DNA from: Deltaproteobacteria bacterium
GTDB taxonomy: Bacteria; Desulfobacterota; Desulfobacteria; Desulfobacterales; JAFDDL01
Direction: 5' to 3'
Assembly: GCA_019310865.1 (NCBI GenBank)
Contig: JAFDDL010000266.1
Location: 1 to 5,715, forward strand
Length of the DNA: 5,715 nucleotides
This document shows, one piece after another, positions 1 to 5,685 of this stretch; the first letter of the stretch is position 1; the number at the start of each line of letters is the position of its first letter. The position numbers and the translations under genes were made by a program. The notes beneath the pieces were generated by a model. That model did not search any database and had not been told where the DNA came from. It was given only the letters and a program-made list of their open reading frames with translations.

Positions 1-2
1 TT

Positions 3-185
3 CTAAAAACCTATTTCACGCCCGCGGTTGCAACGAATCCTCCCTCCATTGACCGGCAAAATTATCCAGACATGGGCGGCAATCTTGCATTGATAGGCGA
101 AGAATAGCTCATGCTCCCCTGCCTCATGGATGAAGTTGATTTCATACAGCATTTTGCTTTTGGAAGAATTCCTTTGTGAAATCAC
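3..185 (-). CDS. Doubtful short ORF, unknown function
   Basis: This is an open frame of 60 codons starting at GTG (185) and ending in TAG at 3-5. An internal ATG lies at codon 12. I do not recognise the product. The stretch LYEINFIHEAGEHELFFAYQ is vaguely like the last strands of a Nudix hydrolase, where a phrase of the form 'ENFF..G..HE..F.Y' is common, but there is no Nudix box (GX5EX7REUXEE) in the visible sequence. No convincing Shine-Dalgarno sequence precedes the GTG. The frame starts 34 bases beyond the stop of the truncated HEPN gene, so it may be a gene fragment brought next to it by the same rearrangement, or simply a chance frame. Low confidence that it is translated. Confidence 0.2.
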   Translation of the reverse strand: MISQRNSSKSKMLYEINFIHEAGEHELFFAYQCKIAAHVWIILPVNGGRIRCNRGREIGF

Positions 186-219
186 TCATCGTCCAGCCTA
201 TTCTCTTGACCTATAATCT

Positions 220-309
220 TTATAATTCGCTAAGACCTTCTTTCTCAGATGTGAGATATTCGATCTCATCAAGAATATGACGCAAGTATTCAAGTGGAGA
301 TAGCGGCAT
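220..309 (-). pseudogene. Truncated HEPN-domain toxin (HepT/DUF86-like), N-terminal remnant
   Basis: A frame too short for usual ORF calling starts at ATG 309, overlaps the end of the MNT gene by 20 bases, and stops at TAA 220-222 after 29 codons. It begins MPLSPLEYLRHILDEIEYL and goes on to EGLSEL. This is the typical first helix of DUF86/HepT HEPN proteins, which usually run to about 110-140 aa. HepT-type toxins are RNases whose active site is an Rx4-6H motif in the second half of the protein. That half is absent here, and I cannot find it in any minus-strand frame down to position 1. Recognisable similarity ends around 225-230, followed at once by the stop. The overlap with the upstream MNT frame is the standard arrangement for this toxin-antitoxin pair. 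I read it as a broken toxin gene, most likely cut by deletion or recombination. Confidence 0.7.
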
Positions 310-607
310 ATTCAACCTCCTTTAGGATGTGTGGACCAATGTGGGGACTAAGGGATTCCAAAGTAACAATTTCGATTTGATGTTGTAAAACATCTTCCAA
401 GAAGAAAGAAAGCTGCATAAAAGTATCAAATGTCTTTCGATTCGGTTCGAATTCCACCAGCAAATCGATATCACTATCCGTGCGCTGTGCTCCATGAACA
501 AAAGACCCAAACAAACCGATCTTTTTTACACCCAGTGCTCTCAGATGAGATTGGTTCTGCTGGAGCACGTTAAATATCTCCAGTTTTGTATTAATTGTAG
601 TCTGCAT
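290..607 (-). CDS. MNT-type nucleotidyltransferase, antitoxin of a HEPN-MNT pair (MntA-like)
   Basis: The product is a 105-aa minimal nucleotidyltransferase. From the ATG at 607, the core is IGLFGSFVHGAQRTDSDIDL at residues 30-49. It holds the G34-S35 nucleotide-binding turn and the metal-binding pair D46/D48, with E79 in QIEIV as the likely third carboxylate. The length is normal for the family. In studied pairs the MNT protein silences its HEPN toxin by adding AMP to a tyrosine, and both genes form one transcript. Here the partner overlaps the stop codon by 20 bases but is truncated, so this looks like an intact antitoxin without a toxin. The frame also opens at a GTG at 619, but ATG 607 is preferred because GAGGAG at 612-617 lies just upstream of it. 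The role is inferred from family and context. Confidence 0.85.
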   Translation of the reverse strand: MQTTINTKLEIFNVLQQNQSHLRALGVKKIGLFGSFVHGAQRTDSDIDLLVEFEPNRKTFDTFMQLSFFLEDVLQHQIEIVTLESLSPHIGPHILKEVEYAAIST

Positions 608-611
608 CCAA

Positions 612-617
612 CTCCTC
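612..617 (-). promoter_or_regulatory. Ribosome binding site of the MNT gene
   Basis: Read on the minus strand this is GAGGAG, followed by four bases (TTGG) and ATG at 607. It decides the start: the upstream in-frame GTG at 619 would lie in front of this site and has no good site of its own. Confidence 0.6.
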
Positions 618-746
618 ACAAATAATTAAATCACACCATTTTATTTGTATAATGAATATGGTAATTCAATCATCTCTGTTTTCTCCTTATGGCTTTGTTA
701 TTCCTGAGAGTTTTTACACTATCACGATTATAAAAACAAGGGGAAT

Positions 747-767
747 ATAGGGGACACCTGCCCCTAT
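747..767. repeat. REP-like hairpin, orphan
   Basis: The two arms ATAGGGG (747-753) and CCCCTAT (761-767) are perfectly complementary around a 7-base loop, ACACCTG. The G-rich arm followed by GACA resembles the REP-type hairpins (GGGGACA...CCCC) that often flank REP-associated tyrosine transposase (RAYT, IS200-like) genes in Desulfobacterota. No transposase is present here, so it would be a stray copy. It is also a weak candidate for a terminator, although no T-run follows on either strand. The repeat identity rests on memory of the motif and needs a count of copies in the genome. Confidence 0.4.
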
Positions 768-981
768 TGCTTATTCTTAACCGCCGTCACTTTTGACGTA
801 TTCCCCGGGCCACCACCAATGTTTTGCTTAAACCGCCCTTTTTGATGCCAAAACCATTACTTTAAGCCAAGAAAATCTTTTTATTGCCGGGGGAAACGCA
901 AACGGTTACTATGGACATCACGCCGAATAAACCGGCTTTTTGGAATATGGATAAAACAAAGAGAAGGATTTATTGGCCAGG

Positions 982-996
982 ATAACAACCTGTTAT
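982..996. promoter_or_regulatory. Palindrome over the -10, possible operator
   Basis: ATAACA (982-987) and TGTTAT (991-996) are perfect reverse complements separated by ACC. The site overlaps the candidate -10, and GTTATAAC at 992-999 is a second, self-complementary 8-mer. A repressor dimer bound here would block the promoter. No regulator gene is present in the window, so the function is inferred from position and symmetry only. Confidence 0.3.
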
Positions 997-999
997 AAC
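991..999 (+). promoter_or_regulatory. Candidate extended -10 promoter of the acyl-CoA synthetase gene
   Basis: The sequence TGTTATAAC matches the extended -10 form TGnTATAAT at all but the last base. The best -35 candidate is TTGGCC at 973-978, only four of six matches and 15 bases away, so the promoter would rely on the TGn extension. A transcript would start near 1006, after the TTG at 973 and before the ATG at 1024, which agrees with the start chosen for the gene. Confidence 0.35.
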
Positions 1000-1011
1000 G
1001 TGATGACGATT

Positions 1012-1015
1012 GAGG
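1012..1015 (+). promoter_or_regulatory. Ribosome binding site of the acyl-CoA synthetase gene
   Basis: GAGG lies 8 bases before ATG 1024, which is good spacing. An alternative, AAGGA at 964-968, lies before an in-frame TTG at 973. The GAGG/ATG pair is preferred because related proteins begin about ten residues before the NEYxSKxLL-type phrase, seen here as NEYVSKQL. Confidence 0.55.
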
Positions 1016-1023
1016 TTCTGCAT

Positions 1024-3177
1024 ATGGAACAAAAACAGCCGACCCACGCATTGAACGAATACGTATCCAAACAACTGATTCAGCAGTATGGCATTCCGGT
1101 GGTGTCTGAAATTTTAACGGAAACAACTGAAGAAGCGGTTTCAGCAGCTCGGAAAATTGGTTTTCCTGTGGTGATAAAAGGCATTGGCGCCACGCTCCTG
1201 CACAAAACAGAGAGGGGCCTGGTTCATCTCGACCTTGACAATGAAAAGGACGTGGAAAGAGCCGTCCGGAGCGTTGTCGATGAAGCCGGGGATGAACTGG
1301 AAGGCGTGTTGGTTCAATCCCGGATTGAGGGCAAAAGGGAATTTGTTGCCGGCCTTTTTCGGGACGAACTGTTCGGGCCGGCGGTGATGTTCGGACTCGG
1401 TGGTGTGTTTGCCGAGGCCCTTTCTGATGTGAGCTTCCGGGTGGCGCCCCTGGCGGAATCCGATGCCAGGGAGATGATCCATGAACTGGCGGCACAGGAA
1501 CTCCTGGGGGAATTTCGAGGGGATCGTTCCGCAGACGAAGATCAGTTGATCCAGACCTTGATGGGACTCTCCCGGCTGGCCATGGATCATCCGGAGATCA
1601 CCGAAATCGATATCAATCCGCTCATTGTTTCGCCGGACGGAGCGGTCTGCGCGGTGGATGCCCTGGTGGTAAAAGGTGAACCCGCCCCCAACAAAAAAGC
1701 CCGGCAAATTGTTGACCCGGCACGTCTGGGCCAGATCTTCCATCCGCGCAGTGTTGCGTTCGTGGGCGCCTCAGCCCAACTCGGCAAATGGGGTCAGCGG
1801 CTCGTGGTCAATACCCTCGGCAACGGATACCAGGGGACGGTTTATCTGGTAAATCCCAAGGGTGGGACCCTATTCGGGCGTCCCGTTTACCGGTCGGTGG
1901 AGGAGCTTCCCGAACCGGTGGAGTTGGGGGTCGTTACCATCCCTGCTGCAAAGGTAGCGGATCTCATCCCGCAATTTGCTGCAAGGGGAATCCGTCACAT
2001 GCTCCTGATCACCTCGGGATTTGGTGAGGTGGGAGAGGAGGGCAAACGCCTGGAACAGGACCTCCTCCAAAAAGCGGAAGCGGCCGATATCGTAATTCTG
2101 GGACCCAATACCATGGGGATCTGCAATCCCCATACCCATTTCTATTGTACCGGTGCATTGGTTACGCCCAAACCCGGCGGCACAACGATTCTTGCCCAGT
2201 CCGGCAATATGGGCGTCCAGTTGATGGGCTTTGCCGAACAGGAGGATATCGGTATCCGGGCCTATTGCGGCTCGGGTAACGAGTCCATGATTACCATCGA
2301 GTCCTACCTGGCTGCTTTCGAGCAGGACAACCGCACCCGGGCGGTGGCGATGTATGTGGAAGGTGTAAAGGATGGGCGGCAGTTTCTGGATACCGCCCGC
2401 CGGGTCACTCAAAAAAAACCGGTGGTCCTTTTAAAGGGAGGACGGAGCCAGGCCGGGAGCAAGGCGGCTGCCAGCCACACCGGCTCCTTGAGCTCCGATG
2501 CCAAGATTTTCGATGCCGTTTGCCGCCAGGCAGGCATCGTTACAGTCACCCAGCCGGTGAAACTGCTTGATCTGGCAGCGGCATTTTCCTCCCTTCCCCT
2601 GCCCAGGGGCAACCGGTTAGCGGTGATGACACTCGGCGGCGGTTGGGGGGTGGTTACCGCAGACCTTTGCAGTGATTATGGTATCCAGGTGCCCGAGCTC
2701 TCCGCGAATATCGTGAAGCAGCTGGATGCCATTCTCACGGATTACTGGAGCCGGGCCAACCCGGTGGATCTTGTGGGTGAAAACGACTTTAATATTCCCC
2801 TAACCATTGCAGAAGCGCTCATCCGGTGGGACGGCTGTGACGCGGTAATCAATCTGGGGATTATGGGTCGCGGGCACATGGTGCGGCGGGCCGCCGAATC
2901 GACGGTCATGATCGATCCGGACATGTCGCCGGATCTCCCCCAGCTGGCGGATAAGCACATATCTAAGTTTGAAAAGAAGTATATTGAGCACCTTGTCCGG
3001 CTCATGGAAACATATCACAAGCCCGTCTTCGGCGTCAGCCTTATGAAAACCGGGAACGACAAAACGCTTTATGAAGTGGAAGGCTCCGAATACAAGGGGA
3101 TTTTCTTCCAAACACCCGAACGTGCGGTGAAGGCCTTTTCAAAGATGTGTGAATACCGACGGTTTTTATCCCGGTGA
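1024..3177 (+). CDS. NDP-forming acyl-CoA synthetase (acetate--CoA ligase, ADP-forming type), fused beta-alpha
   Basis: The 717-aa product interconverts a carboxylic acid, CoA and ATP with acyl-CoA, ADP and phosphate in the cytoplasm, through a phosphohistidine. The ATP-grasp (beta) half comes first, at about residues 8-220. It includes FPVVIKGIGATLLHKTERG with H60, matching the second phosphate-carrying histidine of these enzymes, and EIDINPLIV near 194. The alpha half follows: a CoA-binding Rossmann fold from FHPRSVAFVGAS (about 239-250), GPNTMGICNP (360-369), AQSGNMGV (about 391-398), then the active-site SHTGSLSS with H485, and ANPVDLVG near 578. The C-terminus is complete. Many relatives carry alpha before beta; here the order is reversed and there is no GNAT domain, unlike Pat/PatZ proteins. 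The acid used cannot be read from the sequence; acetate, propionate, branched or aryl acids are all possible. Start ATG 1024 is supported by GAGG at 1012; an in-frame TTG at 973 would add 17 residues. It converges on the deacylase. Confidence 0.9.
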   Translation: MEQKQPTHALNEYVSKQLIQQYGIPVVSEILTETTEEAVSAARKIGFPVVIKGIGATLLHKTERGLVHLDLDNEKDVERAVRSVVDEAGDELEGVLVQSRIEGKREFVAGLFRDELFGPAVMFGLGGVFAEALSDVSFRVAPLAESDAREMIHELAAQELLGEFRGDRSADEDQLIQTLMGLSRLAMDHPEITEIDINPLIVSPDGAVCAVDALVVKGEPAPNKKARQIVDPARLGQIFHPRSVAFVGASAQLGKWGQRLVVNTLGNGYQGTVYLVNPKGGTLFGRPVYRSVEELPEPVELGVVTIPAAKVADLIPQFAARGIRHMLLITSGFGEVGEEGKRLEQDLLQKAEAADIVILGPNTMGICNPHTHFYCTGALVTPKPGGTTILAQSGNMGVQLMGFAEQEDIGIRAYCGSGNESMITIESYLAAFEQDNRTRAVAMYVEGVKDGRQFLDTARRVTQKKPVVLLKGGRSQAGSKAAASHTGSLSSDAKIFDAVCRQAGIVTVTQPVKLLDLAAAFSSLPLPRGNRLAVMTLGGGWGVVTADLCSDYGIQVPELSANIVKQLDAILTDYWSRANPVDLVGENDFNIPLTIAEALIRWDGCDAVINLGIMGRGHMVRRAAESTVMIDPDMSPDLPQLADKHISKFEKKYIEHLVRLMETYHKPVFGVSLMKTGNDKTLYEVEGSEYKGIFFQTPERAVKAFSKMCEYRRFLSR

Positions 3178-3188
3178 CCGGGACCGTC
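3158..3188. terminator. Stem-loop between convergent genes, possible terminator
   Basis: GACGGT (3158-3163) pairs with ACCGTC (3183-3188). Nested inside, CCCGGT (3170-3175) faces ACCGGG (3177-3182). The structure spans the TGA stop of the synthetase gene (3175-3177) and lies 27 bases from the stop of the convergent deacylase gene. No clear U-run follows on either strand, so a classical intrinsic terminator is not shown. It may instead act as a 3'-end structure stabilising one or both messages. Confidence 0.35.
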
Positions 3189-3214
3189 TGCCATCTGCTC
3201 CATAAATAATCCGG

Positions 3215-4940
3215 TTACTGATTTTTGCGCAGCAATTTCCCTACCGTTGTTTCTTGTTGTTGACTTTCTGTCATAACAATTTGCCCGTTGATAATAACAT
3301 GCTGAATACCCTCGGGCGCCTGTCGAGGATTTTTGTACGTCGCCTTCATGCCGATCGTGCTGTAGTCAAATATGACCAGATCTGCAAAATTCCCCGGGTA
3401 GACGACTCCCCGCTCTTTCATGCCGAATCGTTTCGCCACCATGGAAGTTGATTTGCGAATCGCTTCTTCCAGCGGCATAATGCCTTTTTTCTCTTATGTA
3501 TTTTCCGATAAAGTAAGGATACATATTGTAGGTATGGGGAGAGTTGATGTTTTGAATCACTTGCGCCACGGCAATGGGATCGAGATCTGAAAGGGGTGTT
3601 TGAAGAGACGGATAAGAAAGCAAATCGGAACACGGCATACACAGGGGGTGGTTGAGATAAAGCGGTAGGTTTGCTTCCGTAATTTCCTTTTCATCCTGAA
3701 ATTGATGATATGCCACGTCATTATCCAAAATCATCAAGTCAAAAATCACATCCAGGGGGTCTTTACCCGCTTTCCGTGCCAGATCGCCAATCGTTTTATC
3801 GACATAATCTGTTTTTGTGCAGTTTACGATGATCAACCGATCCATCCAATAGGGATCCGCTTTTGTATTGGAAAAGAGTAATTTCAAGCCCCCATCTTCG
3901 GATAACTGCTTGATGCGATCCCGGAAATCGGGGTCCTGTAGTTTTTCAAGAAAGGCTTCCCGTCCCAGTTCCTTCGCAAATTTTAATCCGGCAATATCCG
4001 CCACCAGAAATTCATTAATGATCGGTTTGGCGCCCTGGATATCCTGATAGGTGACCATTCGATCAAAAGCGATATCCACCCCCGCTTCCGCGGCCTGATC
4101 GATCAGCCATAAGGTCGCATTCGCCGTGGCAAGATCCAACAGCTCCGGATGGGGCTGTGGGGTTCGGTAAACGTTGTAGAGATGGGAGACTTGGAGGGGT
4201 ATATTGGCGGCTTTGGCAATTTCGATCGCTTCCATCAACCCGTGATACCGCCCGAACCAGACTTCGGTCACATCTCCCGGATAGCTGCTATAACTAGTTT
4301 CCCCCTGGGCATCCGCGGGCCACTTGCTCTGTAGAAAACGGTGGTGGGTTGCATAGATCCCCCCATATTTTTGGGCGACTTTCGCCAGTTCAATTACCTC
4401 TTCAGTGCTGCTGTGCATGGTCGGATTGTAATCCAACCCGGTCGACAGGCCAAAAGCGCCGTTTTGCATGGCTTCTGCCACCAGCCGCTTCATGGCTTCA
4501 ATTTCAGGCGCCGTGGCAGTACGTTTATAATCGTTACCGATAACCCTCCCCCTGACCGCACCATGTCCGATGAGCGGGGCAAAATTAATTCCAAAGCCCG
4601 CGGATTCGATTCGCGTTAGAAATTCGGGAAAATTAAATTGATCGGGAGTCTCCAAGACCGTCGACATGCCGCAATTTCCCCCGACAAAAGTCGTTATGCC
4701 TTGAATCACCCCATTTTCACAGGCCGGGAAATATTCAATCAGTAAATCAAAATGCCCATGGGGATCAATAAAACCGGGGCACACAACGAATCCCTCGGCG
4801 TTTATTTTCTTTTTACTCGACGCGGCTTCGAGATTGCCGATTTTTACAATTCGTTCCCCCTGAATTGCCAGGTCGGCCGAAAAAGCAGGCGCCCCGGTTC
4901 CGTCAACAATTTTTCCGTTTTCGATAATCAGATCGTACAT
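3215..4940 (-). pseudogene. N-acyl-D-amino-acid deacylase / COG3653 amidohydrolase, split by a frameshift
   Basis: The intact enzyme would be a zinc amidohydrolase of about 574 aa, cleaving N-acyl-D-amino acids or a related amide. The N-terminal frame starts at ATG 4940, behind TGAGGT at 4951-4956. It shows the metal motif PGFIDPHGH with H61 and H63, the family cysteine C90 in GGNCGM, GAFGLSTGLDYNP (161-173), YATHH with H199, QVSHL with H253, and a catalytic-type aspartate D439 in CSDL. After residue 485 (YIREK) the frame is lost. It runs 39 residues of unrelated sequence to a stop at 3366. The true C-terminus continues in the next frame from 3484 to TAA 3215, with GIMPLEEAIRKSTSMVAKRF, GNFADLVIFD and PEGIQHVIINGQIV, all typical of the family. 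Removing one A from the run at 3485-3490 restores a full protein. Both fragments are otherwise free of stops, so either the mutation is recent or this is a sequencing error. The exact substrate is unknown. Confidence 0.85.
3483..3491 (-). other. Frameshift site in a run of six A
   Basis: On the minus strand the bases are GAAAAAAGG. Read in the upstream frame the codons are GAA AAA AGG; the conserved continuation needs GAA AAA GGC, one base further on. A +1 shift, or one A fewer, is therefore required. The run does not fit the usual -1 slippery pattern (A AAA AAG in frame), because the shift needed is in the other direction. Confidence 0.8.
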
Positions 4941-4950
4941 TTTATGGGCT

Positions 4951-4956
4951 ACCTCA
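4951..4956 (-). promoter_or_regulatory. Ribosome binding site of the deacylase gene
   Basis: Read on the minus strand this is TGAGGT, ten bases before ATG 4940. The start fits the family, whose proteins begin with a phrase like YDLIIENGKIVDGTG at the very N-terminus. Confidence 0.55.
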
Positions 4957-5021
4957 GTCAGTCTTTCGCCTGTTATGCTTCGCGATCTCTGCCCGATTCC
5001 CGAAAATGTGTCCGTAGCATT

Positions 5022-5243
5022 TTAGATCGGGTCAGGCGGTTTGGTGCCTGTTCTTACCCCCGAAGATAGGGGCGAAACGCATTCACCACCTGTTCCATGG
5101 CTTTTTGCGCCAGGTGCACTAGCTTGTTCAGCTTTGGAACGTTCTAAGTCCTTTTTCTTTATTCGATCCCTCAATAACTTGGTTTTTTTGTAGAAATCCT
5201 GCAAGTTTTGAATGTCTCTAACTACTTTCTGGATCTTTGTCAT
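5022..5243 (-). CDS. Small hypothetical protein downstream of the nucleotidyltransferase, chimeric C-terminus
   Basis: The frame gives 73 aa from ATG 5243, overlapping the end of the nucleotidyltransferase gene by 26 bases, with GAGG at 5253-5256 nine bases upstream. The first 42 residues or so look real: MTKIQKVVRDIQNLQDFYKK followed by a lysine/arginine-rich helix, charged and probably coiled-coil. From about residue 43 the composition changes to Ser, Gly, Pro, Thr and Cys (AEQASAPGAKSHGTGGE), as in read-through of sequence coding in another frame, and the remnant at 5054-5143 lies exactly under this part. I infer that the original gene was cut near 5130-5150 and now reads into foreign DNA until a chance stop at 5022. 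Overlap with the nucleotidyltransferase suggests translational coupling and a shared role. Function unknown. Confidence 0.45.
   Translation of the reverse strand: MTKIQKVVRDIQNLQDFYKKTKLLRDRIKKKDLERSKAEQASAPGAKSHGTGGECVSPLSSGVRTGTKPPDPI
5054..5143 (-). pseudogene. C-terminal remnant of an unrecognised gene
   Basis: A minus-strand frame opens just after a TAG at 5144-5146 and runs 29 codons to TAA 5054-5056. It contains LNKLVHLAQKAMEQVVNAF and ends in RPYLRG. It looks like the closing amphipathic helix of a real protein: hydrophobic residues are regularly spaced and most third codon positions are G or C, as in the metabolic genes and unlike the AT-rich small ORF that covers it in another frame. 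It ends 113 bases before the deacylase start, the spacing expected of an upstream gene in the same direction. I cannot name the family. It may be the tail of a gene cut away when the nucleotidyltransferase segment arrived, or a coincidence. Confidence 0.4.
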
Positions 5244-5685
5244 TTTCCAACGCCTCAATATCTGCAATATCTTGCTTTGAATTTCTAAAACGTTTCATCC
5301 AGATTAAATCCTCACGACTTGCAATACATGTTAAGCCATATTCAGTCTCCTCGACAACAGCGTTCTTAATTATTTCTTTATGTCTTTCTTCCTTGCCTAC
5401 CAGCAAGTCTATGGTAAGCGATTCTTCACCTTCAATTTTGGTTAATCTGTGAAGCGTAATATTCGTATTTTTGAAAGTCCATGGGTTCGCTTCAAATGTA
5501 TATCCAATCTTTTTCAGAATAGATTTAAGATCATCAATGTCTTCAGAAAGAAGCAAAATATCGATACCTTTGGTATACCTTGGCTGTGTATGAAACGATA
5601 ACGCAATGCCGCCAACAACCGCATACTGAATATTTGCTTCATTTAGCTTTTTAATTATAGAAAAGAATTCGTCGTATATATTCAT
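5218..5685 (-). CDS. Nucleotidyltransferase-fold protein (AbiEii/DUF1814-like), altered metal motif
   Basis: The product has 155 aa. YAVVGGIALSFHTQPRYTKG (21-40) followed by IDILLL (41-46) matches the conserved GG-x-A...R-x-T-x-D-x-D core of the AbiEii-like and related nucleotidyltransferases. D93 in TIDLLVG is the likely third carboxylate. The later phrase EDLIWMKRFRNSKQDIADIEAL (about 125-146) matches the usual helical C-terminus. Length is normal for stand-alone members, some of which serve in toxin-antitoxin or abortive-infection pairs. The odd point is G40, where relatives have the first Asp of the DxD pair; one base change (GAT to GGT) would explain it and should weaken or abolish catalysis. 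The start at ATG 5685 has only a weak site (GAG) upstream. The gene is AT-rich compared with the metabolic genes, as expected for acquired DNA. It overlaps the small ORF downstream. Its exact substrate is unknown. Confidence 0.8.
   Translation of the reverse strand: MNIYDEFFSIIKKLNEANIQYAVVGGIALSFHTQPRYTKGIDILLLSEDIDDLKSILKKIGYTFEANPWTFKNTNITLHRLTKIEGEESLTIDLLVGKEERHKEIIKNAVVEETEYGLTCIASREDLIWMKRFRNSKQDIADIEALENDKDPESS

Larger units (their letters stand above)
608..1023. other. Gene-free divergent intergenic region
   Basis: This stretch separates the minus-strand MNT gene from the plus-strand acyl-CoA synthetase gene and so should carry the promoters of both. I see no convincing coding frame. 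A long minus-strand frame crossing 881-1495 is the antisense shadow of the synthetase. The left part (620-740) is AT-rich. A perfect 7-bp inverted repeat sits at 747-767, and an extended -10 with an overlapping palindrome sits at 982-999. No tRNA, riboswitch or CRISPR-like repeat was recognised. Confidence 0.6.

Noticed and set aside
793..821. Sigma-70 promoter with TTGACG at 793-798
   Set aside because: The -35 is good, but the bases at the proper distance (CCAATG) do not resemble a -10, and the site is more than 200 bases before the gene.
881..1495. 204-codon minus-strand open frame crossing the start of the synthetase gene
   Set aside because: It is rich in Pro, Arg, Ser and His with no recognisable motif, and lies antisense to a strongly supported gene. 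It is a shadow of GC-rich coding sequence.
1141..1743. 200-codon minus-strand open frame inside the synthetase gene
   Set aside because: Antisense to the ATP-grasp half; His- and Phe-rich composition typical of the complementary frame.
1870..2412. 180-codon minus-strand open frame inside the synthetase gene
   Set aside because: Antisense to the CoA-binding half with no family-like motif; the opposite strand carries conserved catalytic phrases in frame.
3483..3491. Programmed -1 ribosomal frameshift in the deacylase
   Set aside because: The shift needed is +1, not -1, and the frame of the A run does not give the A AAA AAG slippery pattern. A mutation or read error is simpler.
4752..5069. 105-codon plus-strand open frame over the deacylase start
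   Set aside because: Antisense to the conserved deacylase N-terminus and its leader; Arg/Ser-rich, with no motif or ribosome binding site.
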